49,560 nt of DNA from Planctomycetales bacterium. Lineage in GTDB: Bacteria; Planctomycetota; Planctomycetia; Pirellulales; Pirellulaceae. Numbering within the stretch: position 1 is the stretch's first letter; every line of letters begins with the position of its first letter. Position numbers and translations under genes: made by a program. Shown one piece after another: positions 1 to 9,003 of the stretch. The notes beneath the pieces were generated by a model that was not told the DNA's origin, did not search any database, and was given only the letters and a program-made list of their open reading frames with translations. The stretch is from assembly GCA_020426845.1 (NCBI GenBank), contig JAGQPF010000630.1, positions 1 through 49,560 of the forward strand, given 5' to 3'.

Positions 1-231
1 CAAGACCGTAGGGCGGCCCTTCCGGGCCGCCTGTAGCGCATGGCACCAACCACAGCCAACGGGCAAACCGCTGCTGGCGGCCCGGAAGGGCCGCCCTACC
101 AATGGCTTGCCGAGCCGAAGCGCGATCACGTCAAGACCGTAGGGCGGCCCTTCCGGGCCGCCTGAAGCGCATGGCACCAACCACAGCCAACGGGCGAACC
201 GCGGCTGGCGGCCCGGAAGGGCCGCCCTACC
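1..231. repeat. Duplicated 100-bp palindromic repeat
   Basis: Positions 1-100 and 132-231 are near-identical copies (about four differences) separated by 31 bp. Each copy starts with a GCGGCCC-TTCC-GGGCCGC hairpin and ends with the complementary GCGGCCC-GGAA-GGGCCGC hairpin, so each can fold on itself and on the other. No gene is seen in 1-319; this stretch looks like the upstream intergenic region of the helicase gene. Confidence 0.85.
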
Positions 232-233
232 AC

Positions 234-264
234 GCCATCACAGGCTGGCAGCCTGTGCTACGGA
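234..264. repeat. REP-like palindrome, family A
   Basis: The short palindrome ACAGGCTGGCAGCCTGT is followed by GCTACGG. The same family recurs in this window near 9740, 9793, 19203, 19245, 41525 and 48501, mostly in intergenic DNA. It is a dispersed short repeat; no mobile gene is attached. Confidence 0.75.
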
Positions 265-319
265 CATTCGCCGCGTCGGGTAGGATGAAGCCCCATCCTC
301 TCCAATCAGGTGACCGCCC

Positions 320-2617
320 TTGAGCACTCCCAGCCGCGACGATCTTGCCGCTCTCTATCTGGAACAACTGCCGTTCTCGCCCTATCCGTTGCAGGAAGAG
401 GCGTTGCTGGCGTGGTTCGCCGGCGAGGGCGGCGTGCTGGTCTGCGCGCCGACGGGCACCGGCAAAACGCTGATCGCCGAAGCGGCAATGTTCGAGGCGT
501 TGCATACGGGCCAGACGGCGTACTACACCACGCCGTTGATCGCGCTGACCGAGCAAAAATTCGCCGAGATGCAGGAGGCGGCCGAGCGTTGGGGGTTCTC
601 GCGGGATGAGGTCGGGCTGGTCACGGGCAATCGGCGCGTCAATCCGGATGCCCGCATTCTCGTGGTGGTCGCCGAGATTCTGCTCAACCGACTGCTGGAG
701 CACGACGCGTTCTCCTTTGCCGACGTCTCCGCCGTCGTGATGGACGAGTTCCATAGTTTCAACGATCGGGAGCGCGGCATCGTCTGGGAGCTCAGCCTTG
801 GCCTGCTGCCGGCCGAGACGCGGCTCATGCTGCTTTCGGCCACCGTCGGCAACTCGCGCGAGTTTGCCAACTGGCTCTCCCGCTGCCACAACCGCAAGAT
901 CGAACTCGTTGAAGGCGACGAGCGACGCGTGCCGCTGACCTTTCAATGGGTGGGCGACGAGCTGTTGAGCGACCAGCTCGAGCGAATGGCAGCGGGCGAC
1001 GACGAGTCGCGGCTGACACCGGCGCTGGTGTTCTGCTTCAATCGCGAGCACTGCTGGTCGACGGCCGAGTTGCTGAAGGGCAAGTCGCTGATCGACAAAG
1101 AGCGGCAGAAGGCGCTCTCCAACGCGCTGGCGATGCACGACTGGTCGGCGGGCGCGGGCCCGAAGCTCAAGCAGATTCTCCAGCGCGGCGTGGGCGTGCA
1201 TCACGCGGGCGTGCTGCCAAAGTATCGGCGCGTTGTCGAAGAGCTGTTTCAACAGCGGCTGCTGACCGTCTGCGTCTGCACCGAGACGCTTGCGGCGGGG
1301 ATCAACTTGCCGGCGCGGAGCGTCGTGCTGCCCTCGCTGCTCAAGGGACCGCCCGGAAACAAGAAGTTGCTCGACGCCGCCTCGGCGCATCAGATGTTCG
1401 GGCGCGCGGGGCGGCCGCAGTTCGACACGCGCGGCTTTGTGTTCGCCATGGCGCACGAAGACGATGTCAAACTGGCGCGATGGAAAGAGAAGTACGACCA
1501 GATTCCCGAAGACACCAAAGACCCCGGGCTGCTCAAGCAAAAGAAGGCGCTGAAAAAGAAGATGCCCAAGCGGCGGTCGACGGAGCAGTATTGGACCGAG
1601 GGTCAGTTCGAGCAAATTCGCAACGCGTCGGCCGCCAACTTGGCCAGTCGCGGTCCCCTGCCCTGGCGGTTGTTGGCCCACATGCTCGAGCTCTCTCCCG
1701 AGGTGCAGCCGGTGCGAGAGCTGATCCGCAAACGCCTGCTCACCCCGAAGGAACTCGACCGACAACAAAAGTCGCTCGACCGAATGCTGCTCACACTGTG
1801 GCGCGCCGGCTACGTGACGCTGGACCCCAAGCCGCCGCTCGACGCCGAAGGACAGTTGGAAAGCTCCGCGGACGACGACGCGCCGGCCTACCGTCCCGAA
1901 TTCGCCGAGCCCACCGAGGAGCTTTGGAAGCTGGCGTCGCTGCGAGCCATTCACCCGTTGTTCGGCGTGTTCGTGATCAATCATCTGGGCATCGCCGACC
2001 GCAATGAGCGCATTCAAGCGATGGAGAGCGTGCTGGAGCTGCCCGGCTCGGTCGCACACTTTGTCCGCGTGCCCGGCGCGGATGAGTTGCCTCCCGGACC
2101 GTTACAGACCGAACGTCTCGACCCGCAGTTGTTGCGGTTCGGGCTGGCCACTCCGGAGGAACTAGGGGTTGTCACTGTCGCCGAGGAGGAGGAAGAGGAC
2201 GATCGTCGCGATGGCTTTTGGGCCGAAGAGCGGCCGCGGCCGCTACGTTTGGCCGAAAAGCTGCAACGGCTTTACGAGCATGAATTCTCCGCCTCGGAAC
2301 ACATTCGGGTCAACGCCGTCTGGGCGGCGGGGGAGGTGCTGGAGTTCGGCGACTTCAACACCTATGTAACCAGCAAAAAACTTCAAAAGCAGGAAGGCGT
2401 CATCTTTCGCCATCTGCTGCGCATGATCCTGCTTTGCGGCGAATTCTCTCAGATCGTGCCGCCGGATACGACCGACGAAGTGTGGCATCAGGACCTTCGC
2501 GAAATCGCTCGCGGCCTTGCCCGCTGTTGCCACAAGGTTGACCCCGCCAGCACCGACCTGGCCCTCGAACAGGCGGCCGACGAGGCTCGCGCCCTGCTGC
2601 AAGACCGAGCCGACTGA
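320..2617 (+). CDS. Ski2-like superfamily 2 ATP-dependent helicase
   Basis: Predicted nucleic-acid helicase of 765 residues in the Ski2/Brr2-like branch of superfamily 2. Walker A APTGTGKT is at residues 43-50, motif II DEFH at 142-145, motif III SAT at 173-175, and a motif VI-like QMFGRAGRP lies near 355-365, so the ATPase core looks complete. The part after about residue 420 matches no domain I can name and has an acidic run near residue 620. The start is TTG with AGG about 10 nt upstream; no in-frame ATG gives the full N-terminus. The substrate (RNA or DNA) cannot be told from sequence. The gene is followed after 139 bp by a second helicase on the same strand. Confidence 0.9.
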   Translation: MSTPSRDDLAALYLEQLPFSPYPLQEEALLAWFAGEGGVLVCAPTGTGKTLIAEAAMFEALHTGQTAYYTTPLIALTEQKFAEMQEAAERWGFSRDEVGLVTGNRRVNPDARILVVVAEILLNRLLEHDAFSFADVSAVVMDEFHSFNDRERGIVWELSLGLLPAETRLMLLSATVGNSREFANWLSRCHNRKIELVEGDERRVPLTFQWVGDELLSDQLERMAAGDDESRLTPALVFCFNREHCWSTAELLKGKSLIDKERQKALSNALAMHDWSAGAGPKLKQILQRGVGVHHAGVLPKYRRVVEELFQQRLLTVCVCTETLAAGINLPARSVVLPSLLKGPPGNKKLLDAASAHQMFGRAGRPQFDTRGFVFAMAHEDDVKLARWKEKYDQIPEDTKDPGLLKQKKALKKKMPKRRSTEQYWTEGQFEQIRNASAANLASRGPLPWRLLAHMLELSPEVQPVRELIRKRLLTPKELDRQQKSLDRMLLTLWRAGYVTLDPKPPLDAEGQLESSADDDAPAYRPEFAEPTEELWKLASLRAIHPLFGVFVINHLGIADRNERIQAMESVLELPGSVAHFVRVPGADELPPGPLQTERLDPQLLRFGLATPEELGVVTVAEEEEEDDRRDGFWAEERPRPLRLAEKLQRLYEHEFSASEHIRVNAVWAAGEVLEFGDFNTYVTSKKLQKQEGVIFRHLLRMILLCGEFSQIVPPDTTDEVWHQDLREIARGLARCCHKVDPASTDLALEQAADEARALLQDRAD

Positions 2618-2756
2618 CCCAAAAGTGTTCTAGTTGAAAATCGGCGATCGAGTACAATGGGGAGTTTCGCCCGTTGCCCCAAACAGCCTGGCTAGCCGCC
2701 GCCCTGCTAGGCTGCTGTGGCGCATGGAGACTGGCACCACTGCGCAAGGAAGTTCG

Positions 2757-5700
2757 ATGACCTCAAAACTCATCCGTCGATTCACCAATCTCAACTGGGA
2801 TCGCTCCGACTTGCTGGAGCTGTACGATACGACGCGACTGGTCAATATTAACCCCGACCGGCTGGTCGCGGAGGTCAACGACAAGAGCACGGGCAAGACG
2901 CACACGTGCTCGGTGCACGTCATCGGCCATGAGGCGATTACGGAGTGTGACTGCAATCACTCCACCAACGAGCTCACCTGCATGCACCTCGTCGAGTTGC
3001 TCGACTATATGGAATGGTCGGGGTTTCCCTGGCCACCCGGCAAACTCACGATCGTCACGAGCTCTCCCTCGTTGGCCTGGAAATCCGTCTTCCGCTCGTC
3101 GGCCCAAACACCGAAGGCGTCGTTCACGCCTCGGAGTCCGGAAGCACAGTTGCATTACGTGCTGGACGTCCCGCAGTCCATGGAGTCGGGCAAGACGACG
3201 CTGTTTATCTACATGTCCAAGTTGGGCAAGCGGGGCGACTGGTTGAAGCCGCGATTGCGGCAACCTCGCGGGATCCCCCTCGGTTCGCTTTCGCCGCAGG
3301 ACGCCACGCTGCTGGAGATGCTCCGCAGTTTTCAGCCAAAGACTTATTACTACAGCGAAGTCGCGGAGGTGGAGATTCCTCGCCCCGTCTCGAACACCGT
3401 GCTCAGGCAGCTCGCCGAGTCGGAGCGGCTCTATTGGACGATCGACCACAACGACATGGAGACGTGGAACCAGGCCCGCTGGTCGGACGAGGTCTGGAAA
3501 TTCAAGCTCTCGCTGGACAAACACCCCGAGGGCTGGGCAGTGAGGGCCCGATTTGTGCTGGGCGATCGCACAATGGAGCTGACCGAGCCCGTGCTAGCCG
3601 ACTCGGAAGGCCTGCTGCTGATGCCCGACCAGTTCCTGCACTACGAGCCCGCCGCGGAGGCCTTTCCGTGGATCTCGAACCTTCGCGACCACAACGAGCT
3701 GATTGTTCCCGCCGAGGACACGGACGAACTGCTCGAGCAGATTCAAAGCAACTTCTTGGAGTCGTCGATCTTCGAATTGCCCGAGGACCTGCGATACGCC
3801 GAGCGAGTTGGACTGCCGGTGCCCCGCGCTCAGATCAACAAGCCCACGCGGGGCAACCGCAAGCTGTCGGTCGACGTCGACTTCTTGTACGACAACCATC
3901 CGGCGAGCGGCAAAATCGCCTACGTGGATCACGAGTCGCGGACAGTCGTTCAACGAGATCGCGAAGCCGAACAGCGGCACTTTGAGGTCATTCAACAGTG
4001 CGAGGAAATCGACAGCGCCCAACCGCATGAGCTGGCGCCGGAACACTTGGCACAAGTTGTCGCCATGCTGACTCATGCCGGCTGGCATGTGGAGGCCGAC
4101 GGCAATCTGCTCCGGCATTCGTCCGGTGTCAGCATCTCGGTCAATTCGGGTGTGGACTGGTTCGATCTGCACGGCGAGTTCGACTTTGACGGCAAGAAGG
4201 TCAGCATTCCCAAAGTGCTGTCGGCGATGCGTCGCGGCGAGAAGTTCATCAAGCTCGACGACGGCAGCCAGGGCCTGCTGCCCGAGGAGTGGCTGCAGCG
4301 ATTTGGCGACATCACCAACCTCGGTGAAGCGGATGGCGACGCCTTGCGGTTCACCATGCCGCAAGCCGCCTTGCTCGACTCGCTGCTCGCGGCGCAGGAC
4401 AACGTCCGACTGGACGCCAAATTTCGCCACTACCAGGAAAAGCTGCGTTCCTTCTCGGGCATCCAGCCTGCCACCGCCCATCGGAATTTCCGTGGCGAGC
4501 TGAGGCATTATCAACAGCAGGGGCTCGGCTGGATGAAGTTCCTTCGCGAATTTCAGCTAGGCGGCTGCCTCGCCGACGACATGGGGCTCGGCAAGACGGT
4601 GCAAGTGCTCGCCATGCTGCAGGCGGAGCGCGCGCGGCGCCCCAAGAAGGACGAGCCGCGAGCCCCGTCGCTGATCGTGGTGCCCCGCAGCCTGCTCTTT
4701 AACTGGATCAACGAGGCGGAGCGATTTGCGCCGCAGCTCAAGGTGCTGGAGTATTTCGGCACTCAGCGAGCGGATTTGCATGACGAGCTCGACGATTACG
4801 ATGTCATCGTCACGACCTATGGCGTGGTTCGCCGCGACATCGAGCTGCTCATGGAGATGCAGTTCCACTACGTCGTGCTCGATGAGGCGCAGGCCATCAA
4901 GAACAACCAGTCACAGGCGGCCAAAGCTTGCCGCCTGCTGCATGCCCGCCATCGCCTGGCGCTCACCGGCACGCCTGTCGAAAACCATCTCGGCGAACTG
5001 TGGTCGCTGTTTGAGTTCCTCAATCCCGGGCTGCTCGGCCGCAATGAGTCGTTTATGAAATTGGCGCGCCGCGCCAAGGGAGAGACCAGTGCGCTGAATG
5101 CCATTGCCGATGGCATCGCGCCGTTCGTGCTCCGGCGCACCAAGACCGAAGTGCTCACCGAATTGCCGGCCAAGACCGAGCAAACTCTGCACTGCGAGAT
5201 GCATCCCAAGCAGCGAAAGCTCTACGACGAGCTCCGGGATTACTACCGCACCGTCTTGTCCGGCAAGGTCGCCGACCAGGGCCTCAACCGCTCCAAGATC
5301 CACGTGCTCGAGGCGCTCTTGCGACTGCGGCAATGTGCTTGCCATCCGCTGCTGTTGGATGAATCCTCCAAGGCCCCCAGCGCCAAATTGGACGTGCTGA
5401 TGGACCAAATCGCCAGCGTCGTGGAGGATGGCCACAAGGCACTGGTGTTCTCGCAATTCACCAAGTTGCTGGCAATCGTTCGACGAGAGCTGGACCACCG
5501 ACAGCTGCGTCACGAGTACCTGGATGGCCGCACTCGCAAACGCGAAGATCGAGTCAAGGCGTTTCAGGAAGACCCCGATTGTCCGCTGTTCCTGATCAGC
5601 CTCAAGGCCGGCGGGCATGGCTTGAATCTGACCGCCGCCGACTACGTCTTTATTCTCGACCCGTGGTGGAACCCGGCCGTCGAAGCGCAAGCCATCGACC

Positions 5701-5885
5701 GCGCACATCGCATCGGCCAGGACAAGCCCGTGTTCGCCTATCGCTTGATTTGCAAGGACACGGTGGAGGACAAGATTCTCGCCCTGCAACAAGACAAGCG
5801 CCAGCTGGCGGACGCGATTGTCCGGGGTGACAGCAGCATCATGCAAAACTTGACTGCCGAGGATTTGGCCGTTCTGCTGAGTTAG
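2757..5885 (+). CDS. SWIM zinc-finger SNF2-family helicase
   Basis: Swi2/Snf2-type DNA translocase of 1042 residues. An N-terminal SWIM zinc finger (C-x-C then C-x-H, ECDCNH ... CMHL, around residues 62-80) is followed by a poorly conserved middle. The helicase core has Walker A DDMGLGKT near residue 605, the DEAQ box near 707, and the C-terminal RecA lobe with GHGLNLTAADYV and QAIDRAHRIGQ near 950-985. The ATG at 2757 is preferred over the TTG at 2634 because AAGGAAG sits five nt upstream and translation then begins at a natural-looking N-terminus. Such proteins remodel protein-DNA complexes; the exact partner is unknown. Same strand as the upstream helicase, possibly cotranscribed. Confidence 0.93.
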   Translation: MTSKLIRRFTNLNWDRSDLLELYDTTRLVNINPDRLVAEVNDKSTGKTHTCSVHVIGHEAITECDCNHSTNELTCMHLVELLDYMEWSGFPWPPGKLTIVTSSPSLAWKSVFRSSAQTPKASFTPRSPEAQLHYVLDVPQSMESGKTTLFIYMSKLGKRGDWLKPRLRQPRGIPLGSLSPQDATLLEMLRSFQPKTYYYSEVAEVEIPRPVSNTVLRQLAESERLYWTIDHNDMETWNQARWSDEVWKFKLSLDKHPEGWAVRARFVLGDRTMELTEPVLADSEGLLLMPDQFLHYEPAAEAFPWISNLRDHNELIVPAEDTDELLEQIQSNFLESSIFELPEDLRYAERVGLPVPRAQINKPTRGNRKLSVDVDFLYDNHPASGKIAYVDHESRTVVQRDREAEQRHFEVIQQCEEIDSAQPHELAPEHLAQVVAMLTHAGWHVEADGNLLRHSSGVSISVNSGVDWFDLHGEFDFDGKKVSIPKVLSAMRRGEKFIKLDDGSQGLLPEEWLQRFGDITNLGEADGDALRFTMPQAALLDSLLAAQDNVRLDAKFRHYQEKLRSFSGIQPATAHRNFRGELRHYQQQGLGWMKFLREFQLGGCLADDMGLGKTVQVLAMLQAERARRPKKDEPRAPSLIVVPRSLLFNWINEAERFAPQLKVLEYFGTQRADLHDELDDYDVIVTTYGVVRRDIELLMEMQFHYVVLDEAQAIKNNQSQAAKACRLLHARHRLALTGTPVENHLGELWSLFEFLNPGLLGRNESFMKLARRAKGETSALNAIADGIAPFVLRRTKTEVLTELPAKTEQTLHCEMHPKQRKLYDELRDYYRTVLSGKVADQGLNRSKIHVLEALLRLRQCACHPLLLDESSKAPSAKLDVLMDQIASVVEDGHKALVFSQFTKLLAIVRRELDHRQLRHEYLDGRTRKREDRVKAFQEDPDCPLFLISLKAGGHGLNLTAADYVFILDPWWNPAVEAQAIDRAHRIGQDKPVFAYRLICKDTVEDKILALQQDKRQLADAIVRGDSSIMQNLTAEDLAVLLS

Positions 5886-5913
5886 ACGTTAAGCGGAAAG
5901 GCGCCGAGAAACA

Positions 5914-6016
5914 CCGTGCGCGGCAAGCAGCCGCTTGGAGCGTCCGTAGCATGGGCGTCCTCGCCCGTGCGCGGCGAGCAGCCGCTTGGAGCGTTCGTAG
6001 CGGCGAGCAGCCGCTA
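5914..6016. repeat. Short tandem copies of REP-like family B
   Basis: Three partial copies of GCGGCGAGCAGCCGCT-type units occur at about 5919, 5969 and 6000, two of them followed by GGAGCGTTCGTAG-like text. The first two are joined by GCATGGGCGTCCTCGCCCGTGC, itself a GGGCG/CGCCC hairpin. The same unit recurs inverted at 41470-41505, and its core lies inside the coding sequence at 44720-44756. Confidence 0.75.
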
Positions 6017-6045
6017 GTCGTTGCCAAACATCAAGGACCGTTGTC

Positions 6046-6684
6046 ATGCCCACCGCTACCTCACCAACGTCGCGACAACGAGCCGGCAGCGCCAGCTCGC
6101 TTGTTAGCTTGCTACTAGTCGCAATGCTGGTGTTCGGCGCCGTCCTGTTATTGCGACGCACCACGGCGCCGCCCTCCGGCTTGGGGCAGACTCAGGGGCC
6201 AAATCATCCGTCGGTGGGCCAACAGCTGAACGCCTTCGACGTCCATCCCCTGTTGAACACCGAACGCGAGATCACGCTCGAAAGTTTGTCGGGCAAGATC
6301 ACGCTGGTCAACTTCTGGGCCACGTGGTGCGGCCCCTGCATCATGGAGCTCCCCGAGCTGATCAAGATGGGGCGAGAGCTGGCCGAGGAACCCAAATTCC
6401 AACTACTGTTCGTCACCTCGGACGATAGCGAAGTCGAGCCACTGCGCGACGCGGCCGCTCGAGTGTTTCGGCGCGAAACGGCGCCAGAACAGCCGCTCTA
6501 TCATGACGTCACTGCCGACGCGCAACGACAGGTCGCCACGTCCCTGAACATCCCGCTCAATTTTCCCACGACACTAATTGTGGATCACAAGGGCATCGTT
6601 CGCGGCGTCTGGGAAGGCACCTACCACGGCGCCGTCGACGAAATGAAATCGCTGACAGAGAAGCTGCTTCATGAGGCCCCCTAG
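6046..6684 (+). CDS. Membrane-anchored TlpA-like thioredoxin-fold protein
   Basis: Predicted thiol-disulfide oxidoreductase of 212 residues. One membrane segment spans about residues 18-36, then comes a thioredoxin/AhpC-TSA-like fold with the redox motif WCGPC at 94-98 after VNFWAT. The C-terminal PTTLIVDHKG segment (about 175-184) carries the cis-proline region typical of the family. The orientation implies an extracytoplasmic reductase or resolvase of the TlpA/ResA kind. ATG start with AAGGA 10-15 nt upstream. The stop codon is followed within two bases by the left copy of the inverted repeat described next. The partner protein is not evident from neighbours. Confidence 0.88.
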   Translation: MPTATSPTSRQRAGSASSLVSLLLVAMLVFGAVLLLRRTTAPPSGLGQTQGPNHPSVGQQLNAFDVHPLLNTEREITLESLSGKITLVNFWATWCGPCIMELPELIKMGRELAEEPKFQLLFVTSDDSEVEPLRDAAARVFRRETAPEQPLYHDVTADAQRQVATSLNIPLNFPTTLIVDHKGIVRGVWEGTYHGAVDEMKSLTEKLLHEAP

Positions 6685-6685
6685 C

Positions 6686-6787
6686 CTACAACGCATTTCA
6701 AAAGCTTCCCGATCTGCAATCGGGTTGATAAAACCAGCAGAAAAACTGCCTTCGATTGCGTCAGGGAAGGTTTTGAAATGCCCTCTA
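6686..6787 (+). mobile_element. Inverted MITE-like element, left copy
   Basis: This 102-bp unit is the reverse complement (about 91% identity, one indel) of 7345-7447, on the other side of the CYTH gene. Each copy has its own imperfect terminal inverted repeats: CTACAAC-GCATTTCAAAA-CTTCCC at one end and GGGAAGGTTTTGAAATGC-CCTCTA at the other. Short size, terminal inverted repeats and no coding capacity suggest a non-autonomous mobile element or large REP. The right end supplies an AGGGAAGG Shine-Dalgarno-like run and an ATG used by the next gene in one start choice. Confidence 0.75.
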
Positions 6788-7347
6788 GTAAGATGGACAT
6801 GCTCGAAGTAGAGATCAAATTCCGGCTCGCAGATCCCGACGACCTCGTGCGACGCGTCGAAGCGATCGGTGGCCACTTCGGCGACCCCGTCGAGCAAGCC
6901 GACACCTACTTCGCTCACCCGCAGCGCAATTTTGCCGAAACCGACGAGGCGCTGCGGATACGCCGCAGCGGCAAGGAAACTCGCGTCACCTATAAGGGCC
7001 CCAAGATCGACACGTTGACGAAGACGCGACTCGAGCTGGAACTGCCGATTCACGACTTCGATCAACATGCGAAGTTGTTTGAGCTGCTGGGGTTTCAACG
7101 AGTTGCCACGGTGCGAAAACAACGGCGGACCGCTCACCTCCGTTTGGCCTCGCCGACGCAGGAGTCCGATTGGTCCATCGAGGTCTGCTGGGACGAAGTC
7201 GACGGGCTCGGAGCGTTTGTCGAACTGGAAACCACGGCGGACGAGTCGAATCTGCCCGCAGCTCGGCAAACTCTGCTCGACCTGGCAGCGCAGTTGGAAC
7301 TGCGCAATTCAGAGCGACGGGGCTATCTGGATATGCTGCTGGAATAG
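6778..7347 (+). CDS. CYTH-domain protein, class IV adenylate cyclase CyaB-like
   Basis: CYTH superfamily protein, up to 189 residues. The N-terminal ExExK signature is EVEIK at about residues 10-14, followed by basic and acidic strands of the tunnel fold (ALRIRRSG, TYKGPK, RLELELP, SIEVCWDEV, FVELE). Family members are adenylate cyclases, thiamine-triphosphatases or tripolyphosphatases; the sequence does not decide between them. The ATG at 6778 has a good AGGGAAGG site, but both lie inside the upstream repeat; ATGs at 6793 and 6799 give a more usual N-terminus (MLEVEIKF). The stop codon TAG is also the first triplet of the downstream repeat, so the gene is tightly boxed between two inverted elements. 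Confidence 0.85.
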   Translation: MPSSKMDMLEVEIKFRLADPDDLVRRVEAIGGHFGDPVEQADTYFAHPQRNFAETDEALRIRRSGKETRVTYKGPKIDTLTKTRLELELPIHDFDQHAKLFELLGFQRVATVRKQRRTAHLRLASPTQESDWSIEVCWDEVDGLGAFVELETTADESNLPAARQTLLDLAAQLELRNSERRGYLDMLLE

Positions 7348-7447
7348 AGGGCATTTCAAGAACCTTCCCTGGCGCAATCGAAGGCAGTTTTTCTGCTGGT
7401 TTTGCAAACCCAATTGCCGATCGGGAAGGTATTGAAATGCGTTGTAG
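7345..7447 (-). mobile_element. Inverted MITE-like element, right copy
   Basis: Reverse-complement copy of 6686-6787 beginning at the CYTH stop codon. It retains terminal inverted repeats (GCATTTCAA ... TTGAAATGC) and the inner AAAACCAGCAGAAAAACTG block seen in the left copy. No open reading frame of its own and no transposase nearby. Confidence 0.75.
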
Positions 7448-7498
7448 TGCGCGGAGTCGACATTGCCACCTGAGCGGTGTTCCATGTACGCTAAAGGC

Positions 7499-8533
7499 AT
7501 GAATCGAACATCAATTGCCCGACTCGCGAGTAGGTCGTTGCTGGCCTCTCTGGTGTTGCTTCCGGCGATCTGCGCGGCTCAACCAACTCCGCCGATTCCC
7601 GAGCAGCGGCCCCTGCAGCCCGACATCCGCGAGGTCGCCGCCAGCGCGCCGATCAATATTCCCTCGCCCACATTGGGCGGCATCCAATTTTGGACCGATC
7701 AGCGCGTGCAAGGTGGTTGGCGCATCCAACGCAACAGTGTGACAACTCACTGTCGGATCCTGGATAGCCGCAACGTACGTCACGGTTGGGGCACCTACGA
7801 GCAGTGTGAGGCAATCTTGCTTCGCGAGCAAGCTGCCGGCAAGGTGCGTCCTCCGTCGGCACACGTCGTGCTGCTGATTCATGGGCTGATGGGCAGCCGA
7901 CCGTTGTTGGAGCCGTTGCAGAAGTACTTGCAAAAGCAGGGCATGGATGCGATGTGCGTGAGCTACGCGAGCACCAGACATACCATCGACGACCACGCCG
8001 AAGCGTTGGCTCAAGTGATCGACCGGCTTGGTCCGGGCATTAAGCGCATCGATTTCGTCGGCCATAGCATGGGCAACATCGTCGTCCGGCGTTATCTAGC
8101 CATGTTGCCGCCGAACTCGCCCAAGCTGCGAAGGCTCGGCGCAATGGTCATGCTGGCGCCGCCGAATCAAGGCGCCGAGATCGCCAGCCGCATTAAGCGC
8201 AGCGCGATGTTCCAAATCATCGCGGGAGACAGCGGCCAACAGCTCGCGGACTTCAATAATCTCGAGGGCAAGTTGGCAATCCCGTCTTGCCCGTTCGGCA
8301 TTGTGGCCGGGGGTGGCTCGGGGCGCAATCCACTGGTGGAGGGCGACGACGACTTGTTGGTCAGCGTCGAGGAAACGAAGCTCGCAGGCGCCGCGGACTT
8401 CATCGTTGTCGACGCGATGCATCGCAGCCTTCCCAAGCAGCCAGAGGTTCTGGAGATCACTCACCGCTTCCTGACTCGAGGGTACTTTCGCTCGGAGCAG
8501 GAGCGCATGCGACTGCCGGAGGCGAGGCGATGA
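7499..8533 (+). CDS. Secreted alpha/beta hydrolase, lipase-like
   Basis: Alpha/beta hydrolase of 344 residues with a Sec signal peptide (MNRTSIARLASRSLLASLVL, likely cleaved after CAAQ). The oxyanion-hole strand VVLLIHGLMG is followed by a nucleophile elbow GHSMG with the serine near residue 190; EGDDDLLVS and DAMHRSLP are candidate acid and histidine positions. The arrangement resembles triacylglycerol lipases and acyltransferases of the PGAP1-like group; the substrate is unknown. The ATG at 7499 is preferred over upstream TTG/ATG codons because AAAGG precedes it and the signal peptide then starts directly. The stop overlaps the ruvX start (ATGA), indicating translational coupling. Confidence 0.85.
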   Translation: MNRTSIARLASRSLLASLVLLPAICAAQPTPPIPEQRPLQPDIREVAASAPINIPSPTLGGIQFWTDQRVQGGWRIQRNSVTTHCRILDSRNVRHGWGTYEQCEAILLREQAAGKVRPPSAHVVLLIHGLMGSRPLLEPLQKYLQKQGMDAMCVSYASTRHTIDDHAEALAQVIDRLGPGIKRIDFVGHSMGNIVVRRYLAMLPPNSPKLRRLGAMVMLAPPNQGAEIASRIKRSAMFQIIAGDSGQQLADFNNLEGKLAIPSCPFGIVAGGGSGRNPLVEGDDDLLVSVEETKLAGAADFIVVDAMHRSLPKQPEVLEITHRFLTRGYFRSEQERMRLPEARR

Positions 8534-8997
8534 GCGGCGAGGCCGTCGCGGTCCCGCGCGAGGGCCGGTTGGCGGGAATTGACTATGGCCACGTTCGGGT
8601 CGGCATTTCCATCTGCGACCCGCTGCAGATTGTGGCCAGCCCGTACGAAGTTTACCCGCGTGGCGATGACGTCGCCGATCGCCGCCGCTTTCTGCGGTTG
8701 GTGGAGGAAGAGAAAATCGTCGGCTTCGTCGTTGGCCTGCCGGTGCACACCGACGGACAGGAAAGCGTCAAATCGCTCGAGGCGAGGGAGTTCGCCAAGT
8801 GGCTCGCCGAAGTGACCGCTCTGCCCGTCGCCTTTCACGACGAGCGATTCTCGTCCAAAGAGGCCAAGCGGCACCTCAATGACGCGAAGCTCACCAAGCG
8901 GAAGCGGAAGCAACGCGTCGACATGGTCGCCGCGCAAATCATTCTCGCATCGTTTCTCGAGAGCTCGCGAAATCAAGCTCCGGGCGCACTCCAATAA
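8530..8997 (+). CDS. ruvX: Holliday junction resolvase-like protein RuvX/YqgF
   Basis: RuvX/YqgF RNase H-fold nuclease, 155 residues, the usual size. Family marks are visible in order: GIDYGHVRVGIS with the first catalytic aspartate, GLPVHTDGQES (GxP...G..S loop), DERFSSKEA in place of the common DERLTT, and VDMVAAQIIL with the last aspartate. Family members act in pre-16S rRNA 5' maturation and have been proposed as Holliday junction resolvases. The ATG overlaps the upstream lipase stop by four bases, so the two are translationally coupled although functionally unrelated. Confidence 0.92.
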   Translation: MSGEAVAVPREGRLAGIDYGHVRVGISICDPLQIVASPYEVYPRGDDVADRRRFLRLVEEEKIVGFVVGLPVHTDGQESVKSLEAREFAKWLAEVTALPVAFHDERFSSKEAKRHLNDAKLTKRKRKQRVDMVAAQIILASFLESSRNQAPGALQ

Positions 8998-9003
8998 ATA
9001 GCG

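Noticed and set aside
227..2059. Long minus-strand open frame of 610 codons opposite the helicase gene
   Set aside because: It is antisense to a gene with clear helicase motifs; its translation is Arg/Leu/Gln-rich with no domain, as is usual for shadows in GC-rich DNA.
6686..7447. Complete composite transposon carrying the CYTH gene
   Set aside because: Neither flanking element encodes a transposase and no target-site duplication was seen, so only a MITE-like pair is claimed.
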